From assembly GCA_945878705.1 (NCBI GenBank), contig CAMCUE010000036.1:1-8972 (forward strand): a stretch of DNA of 8,972 bases, read 5' to 3'. A program made the translations under genes and the position numbers. Source of the stretch: Ferrithrix thermotolerans DSM 19514 (GTDB lineage: Bacteria > Actinomycetota > Acidimicrobiia > Acidimicrobiales > Ilumatobacteraceae). Numbering within the stretch: position 1 is the stretch's first letter; the number at the start of each line of letters is the position of its first letter. This document shows positions 6,721-8,972 of this stretch, piece after piece. The notes under the pieces are model-generated. The model was given only the letters and a program-made list of their open reading frames with translations. It did no database searches and was not told the DNA's origin.

Positions 6721-7023
6721 CTAAGCCAGCAGACGAGAGTTTCGTCGTTCGGCTGCTCGCTGGCGTCGAATATCTCGGCGCTCATCTTCTGACATTCCGC
6801 CCCAGATTCCCCAGTCTTGATTAGTTTCAAGAGCGAAATCTAGACATTTTCCGCGAACTAAACATTCATCGCATACGACTTTGGCTTCAGAAATTTGTAC
6901 TAGTGCGTTACCAGTTGTGCCAACCGGAAAAAACAATTCTGGGTCGGTGTCTTTACAAGAAGCTTGTCGCCTCCATGAATAGTCTGCTGATCCAAGGGCA
7001 AGGCTTGTTGCGAGAAAAGACAT
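6721..7023 (-). CDS. whiB1: WhiB-family Fe-S transcription factor, WhiB1/WblE-like, 100 aa
   Basis: WhiB proteins are actinobacterial regulators that hold a [4Fe-4S] cluster on four cysteines, respond to nitric oxide and oxygen, and often bind the major sigma factor. The four ligands are Cys23 and the CDECLVRGKC block (Cys51, Cys54, Cys60). The family turn GIWGG is at 72-76, followed by a basic tail, RRDIRRQRAAERRNSR, for DNA. The sequence DPELFFPVG (27-35) and MSEDERR match WhiB1 of M. tuberculosis closely. Compared with WhiB1 there is an N-terminal extension of about 14 residues (MSFLATSLALGSADY). The start is secure: a strong AGGGGGAG site lies 6 nt before the ATG, and TAA immediately precedes the ATG in frame. 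The gene converges on pdtaS with a 19-bp gap, the same relative arrangement I recall for Rv3219 and Rv3220c. Confidence 0.95.
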   Translation of the reverse strand: MSFLATSLALGSADYSWRRQASCKDTDPELFFPVGTTGNALVQISEAKVVCDECLVRGKCLDFALETNQDWGIWGGMSEDERRDIRRQRAAERRNSRLLA

Positions 7024-7029
7024 TTATTA

Positions 7030-7037
7030 CTCCCCCT
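7030..7037 (-). promoter_or_regulatory. Strong Shine-Dalgarno sequence of whiB
   Basis: On the minus strand this reads AGGGGGAG, 6 nt before the ATG at 7023. It is the clearest ribosome site in the window; most other genes have weak sites or appear leaderless. It fixes the whiB start and shows that the N-terminal extension is translated. Confidence 0.85.
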
Positions 7038-7047
7038 AAAATTAAGA

Positions 7048-7068
7048 AACTTACAAATCTGAACTTAC
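7048..7068 (-). repeat. Two direct GTAAGTT repeats upstream of whiB
   Basis: On the minus strand GTAAGTT occurs at 7068-7062 and again at 7054-7048, with a 14-bp period and a 7-bp gap. The repeats lie in the whiB leader or, if TAAGTT acts as a -10 box, in its promoter. They could be regulator half-sites or chance. Confidence 0.45.
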
Positions 7069-7075
7069 TTCGCTC

Positions 7076-7104
7076 AGACTAGAGAGCAATTAGCGCGTTA
7101 GCAA
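7076..7104 (-). promoter_or_regulatory. Putative whiB promoter
   Basis: On the minus strand TTGCTA (7104-7099) is followed by a 17-bp spacer and TAGTCT (7081-7076). The -35 has four of six consensus matches and the -10 has the TAnnnT form. Transcription would begin near 7069 and give a leader of about 46 nt carrying the strong ribosome site. An alternative is TTGCTC (7089-7084) with TAAGTT (7067-7062), which would give a shorter leader. Confidence 0.4.
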
Positions 7105-7161
7105 TGAAAAAAGAAAATATTAAATTGTTTTTATTTTGTGTAACTCGCGAACCGCCTCTTG

Positions 7162-7167
7162 TAGCCT
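7162..7167 (+). promoter_or_regulatory. -10-like box of the glycerophosphodiesterase gene
   Basis: TAGCCT ends 6 nt before the GTG start at 7174. This is the spacing for transcription beginning at the start codon. No convincing -35 is seen 16-18 bp upstream, and there is no Shine-Dalgarno sequence. Confidence 0.35.
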
Positions 7168-7173
7168 GCGGGC

Positions 7174-7869
7174 GTGACCCAAGTTATGGCACATCGCGGT
7201 GCTTCGAAGGTCGAGCAAGAAAATACAACCATGGCATTTCGTCGAGCCCTTGAAATGGGCGCAAATGCCGTCGAACTAGATGTCCGCCGTTGCTCAACTG
7301 GTGAACTTATCGTGCACCATGACGCGAAGTTGAGCGATGGTCGGACAATAATTGCGACCAATAAAGTTGATTTACCAAGCCACATCCCGACGCTAAACGA
7401 AGCGTTAGATGCGTGTGGTTCAATGTGGGTAAATATTGAGATCAAAAACGACTCAAGTGAGCCAGATTTTGATCCAAGTGAGCGCATTACTCATGAAGTC
7501 GTTGAATTCTTGAAGCAGCGCGGGTCAATAGAAAAGTGGCTAATTTCATCCTTTCGCCGTGAAACAGTGGATACTGTGCGAAAGTTAATGCCAGAACTCA
7601 AAACAGCGTGGCTGGTAATGACTATTGATAATGCAGAACTTGAAACGGTCGCGAGTCGAATGTCTAAACAAGGCCATTATGCGATTCACCCTTGGGTTAA
7701 ATCGCTAACCGAGCAACTTGTGATTGTTTTTCACAAGCATGGATTAAAAGTCAACACATGGACATGCGACAACCCATCGCGGATGAACGAACTAATTGAC
7801 TGGCGAGTCGACGGAATCTGCACCAATGTGCCCGACACTGCTCTCGCCGTAATTGCCGCCAGCAAATAA
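7174..7869 (+). CDS. Glycerophosphodiester phosphodiesterase, GDPD family, 231 aa
   Basis: The enzyme hydrolyses glycerophosphodiesters, released from phospholipids, to glycerol-3-phosphate and an alcohol. The fold is a TIM barrel using a divalent metal. The family motifs are in order: HRGA (His7, Arg8), QENT (Glu16, Asn17), VELDVR with Glu34 and Asp36, HHD with the catalytic His49, NIEIK (87-91, Glu89 and Lys91), and the late NTWTCDN (194-200) and DGICTNVPD (213-221). No signal peptide precedes HRGA, so the enzyme is cytosolic and works on internal substrates. The start is given as GTG at 7174, supported by a TAGCCT box 6 nt upstream. An ATG at 7186 would leave only MAHRGA and is less likely but possible. 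The gene converges on a lipid kinase with a 12-bp gap. Confidence 0.92.
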   Translation: MTQVMAHRGASKVEQENTTMAFRRALEMGANAVELDVRRCSTGELIVHHDAKLSDGRTIIATNKVDLPSHIPTLNEALDACGSMWVNIEIKNDSSEPDFDPSERITHEVVEFLKQRGSIEKWLISSFRRETVDTVRKLMPELKTAWLVMTIDNAELETVASRMSKQGHYAIHPWVKSLTEQLVIVFHKHGLKVNTWTCDNPSRMNELIDWRVDGICTNVPDTALAVIAASK

Positions 7870-7881
7870 TTCTTTAATTGA

Positions 7882-8799
7882 CTAGACGATTATTGGTTTG
7901 ACGAGGCGCAGTGCGTCTTGGCAATGCTCAATATGTAATGAAGTTTGCTCGCCGAGATAATCGCCGTCAAGTTGATAAGGGAACGGAGTCGGAAAACTAA
8001 TTTTTATATTTTCAACATCTGTCCGAATATCAACACCAGAAGAAACGCTGATCCCTTCGGTGCGAATTGCATGCAACATCGTTCGCATCATCAACGGAGT
8101 TGTTAGTTTTCTGAAAGTTACCGCAACAAGTTTTTTGTCTAGCGAAGCAGCCGGCGACAAGTTGACAGCTTTTTTACCAATGTATGTGTACGGGTTTGAG
8201 TTGAGGGCGATTGTGAAGTAACCATTTGGTATTTTTCTACCGTCTATTTCTACATTGAAGTGTGGAAACTTGCGGTCGTATGTTGCGAACCAGGCTTGCA
8301 TCGCCGAAATCGCAAACAACGGCTGACCAACTATCCGCTTGAGAGATGCTCGCCGTTCGACAAGTTCAACAACTGCAGCGTCGTAACCGATGCCGGCATG
8401 AAAGCAGAAATAGCGACCGTTGGCTCGCCCCAGGCTGATCGGGTGAATGTTGCCGTGATCTAGACCGGCACTGAATTGCTGTAAGGCGATGACCGGGTCA
8501 TTGGCTGCTCCGAGACTGCGCACGAACACATTTGTTGATCCGCCAGGCAACATAATTAAAGCCGTATTACTTTGGGCCAAGCCCGTTGCGACCTCATTGA
8601 GAGTTCCATCTCCACCGAAGCCGACAACGACTTCAACGCCCCGCTGTGCTGCGTCTTGAGCGAACCTTGTGGCGTGACCGCGCTCGTTGGTCTCGACGAC
8701 CTGCACGCTGTGGTGGCGCGACAGGTATTGGTGCACCGACACTGTGTTACGCGGAGTAACCGACGATGCGAAAGAGTTCACAATGAGCAAGATCTGCAA
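7882..8799 (-). CDS. Diacylglycerol kinase/YegS-type lipid kinase, 305 aa
   Basis: The protein belongs to the DAGK_cat family, which phosphorylates lipids such as diacylglycerol with ATP, feeding them back to phosphatidic acid. The nucleotide-binding signature GFGGDGTLNEV spans 60-70, followed by LPGGSTNVF (84-92). An N-terminal strand, ILLIVNSFASSVT, opens the fold. FHAGIGYDAAVVE (133-145) and PYQLDGDYLG (274-283) are the other conserved blocks. The length of about 305 is usual for the family. The true substrate (diacylglycerol, sphingoid or other lipid alcohol) cannot be told. The start is a TTG at 8799; a second in-frame TTG at 8790 arises from a 9-bp tandem duplication. A TACCGT box on the same strand lies 8 nt upstream. 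It diverges from etfB and converges on the phosphodiesterase gene. Confidence 0.9.
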   Translation of the reverse strand: MQILLIVNSFASSVTPRNTVSVHQYLSRHHSVQVVETNERGHATRFAQDAAQRGVEVVVGFGGDGTLNEVATGLAQSNTALIMLPGGSTNVFVRSLGAANDPVIALQQFSAGLDHGNIHPISLGRANGRYFCFHAGIGYDAAVVELVERRASLKRIVGQPLFAISAMQAWFATYDRKFPHFNVEIDGRKIPNGYFTIALNSNPYTYIGKKAVNLSPAASLDKKLVAVTFRKLTTPLMMRTMLHAIRTEGISVSSGVDIRTDVENIKISFPTPFPYQLDGDYLGEQTSLHIEHCQDALRLVKPIIV

Positions 8800-8804
8800 G
8801 ATCT
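8787..8804. repeat. 9-bp tandem duplication over the lipid-kinase start
   Basis: GCAAGATCT occurs twice in a row, at 8787-8795 and 8796-8804. On the coding (minus) strand this duplicates AGATCTTGC and so duplicates an in-frame TTG start codon. Because AGATCT is itself palindromic, the pair can also fold as a 5-bp stem with a 3-nt loop (8791-8803). Confidence 0.8.
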
Positions 8805-8863
8805 TTTACGGTATCAGCGAATAGTGAGGAGATTTCTGCGTGGTTGTGGGTGGGATTAACGGT

Positions 8864-8869
8864 AAGAAT
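8864..8869 (+). promoter_or_regulatory. -10-like box of etfB
   Basis: AAGAAT, with a T immediately before it, ends 7 nt before the ATG at 8877. This spacing again suits a leaderless transcript. No clear -35 is seen. The 77-bp gap from 8800 to 8876 carries the divergent promoters of the lipid kinase and etfB and nothing else recognisable. Confidence 0.35.
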
Positions 8870-8876
8870 ATAAGTC

Positions 8877-8972
8877 ATGAATATCATCGTGTGCGTAAAA
8901 CAAATTCCAGATCCAGCCAGTCCAGGGGCGTTAGACGCTTCGACACATGCATTAAAGCGTGAAGGTAAATTA
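8877..8972 (+). CDS. etfB: Electron transfer flavoprotein beta subunit, N-terminal fragment
   Basis: Only the first 32 codons are present; the frame is still open at the window edge. The start MNIIVCVKQIPDPASPG is the hallmark N-terminus of EtfB. It is followed by ALDASTHALKREGKL, which matches the usual stretch leading to the AMP-binding region. EtfB with EtfA accepts electrons from flavin dehydrogenases, for example in fatty-acid oxidation, and passes them to the quinone pool. etfA would be expected just beyond the window. The ATG has a -10-like box 7 nt upstream and no Shine-Dalgarno sequence. Confidence 0.88.
   Translation, partial: MNIIVCVKQIPDPASPGALDASTHALKREGKL

Noticed and set aside
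7024..7173. Possible small gene or RNA in the 150-bp gap between whiB and the phosphodiesterase
   Set aside because: Apart from the promoter-like elements, ribosome site and short repeats listed, the AT-rich sequence shows no stable stem and no coding frame with a start and plausible ribosome site.
8791..8803. GATCT-GCA-AGATC inverted repeat as an operator or hairpin
   Set aside because: It follows directly from the tandem duplication of a sequence containing palindromic AGATCT, so it needs no separate explanation.

Overview
The window reads as chromosomal DNA of an actinobacterium (Actinomycetota). The strongest markers are a WhiB-family iron-sulfur protein, a full-length cytosolic sensor kinase of the PdtaS type, a DUF3107 protein and a tandem pair of ArsA/Get3-like ATPases. 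Base composition looks moderate to AT-rich by eye, unlike the GC-rich Streptomyces or Mycobacterium. Several genes use GTG or TTG starts, and several have a -10-like box only 5-8 nt before the start codon (leaderless transcripts). A low-GC planktonic lineage such as Acidimicrobiia fits, but this placement is inference. The DNA looks like core genome: genes are tightly packed and no IS element, phage gene, CRISPR, tRNA or rRNA was seen.

Layout from left to right. Bases 1-31 may hold the first codons of a leftward gene that runs off the window. A small molybdopterin oxidoreductase follows (121-732, +). It converges on a leftward SufR/COG2345-type winged-helix regulator (754-1491, -). That regulator diverges from mrp/apbC, a P-loop iron-sulfur carrier (1567-2715, +). 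A perfect 19-bp palindrome lies between the two (1516-1534). Next comes a rightward run: DUF3107 (2807-3043), ArsA-like ATPase 1 (3055-3996), ArsA-like ATPase 2 (3993-5165, 4-bp overlap) and pdtaS (5202-6701). A leftward whiB1-like gene (6721-7023, -) converges on pdtaS. A glycerophosphodiester phosphodiesterase (7174-7869, +) converges on a diacylglycerol-kinase-family lipid kinase (7882-8799, -). The window ends in the first 32 codons of etfB (8877-8972, +).

How the genes may work together. Iron-sulfur and redox biology recurs: a regulator with three C-terminal cysteines that could hold a cluster, the Mrp cluster carrier, a WhiB cluster protein and an electron-transfer flavoprotein subunit. 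DUF3107 and the two Get3-like ATPases form a compact operon whose biochemical role is unsettled; this is the best candidate here for an under-described system. The pdtaS/whiB1 convergent pair matches the arrangement I recall from Mycobacterium tuberculosis. The ArsA pair lies beside a different whiB gene in that organism, so this window joins two neighbourhoods that are separate there. The last block holds two lipid-metabolism genes. No convincing intrinsic terminator was found at any of the three convergent junctions.
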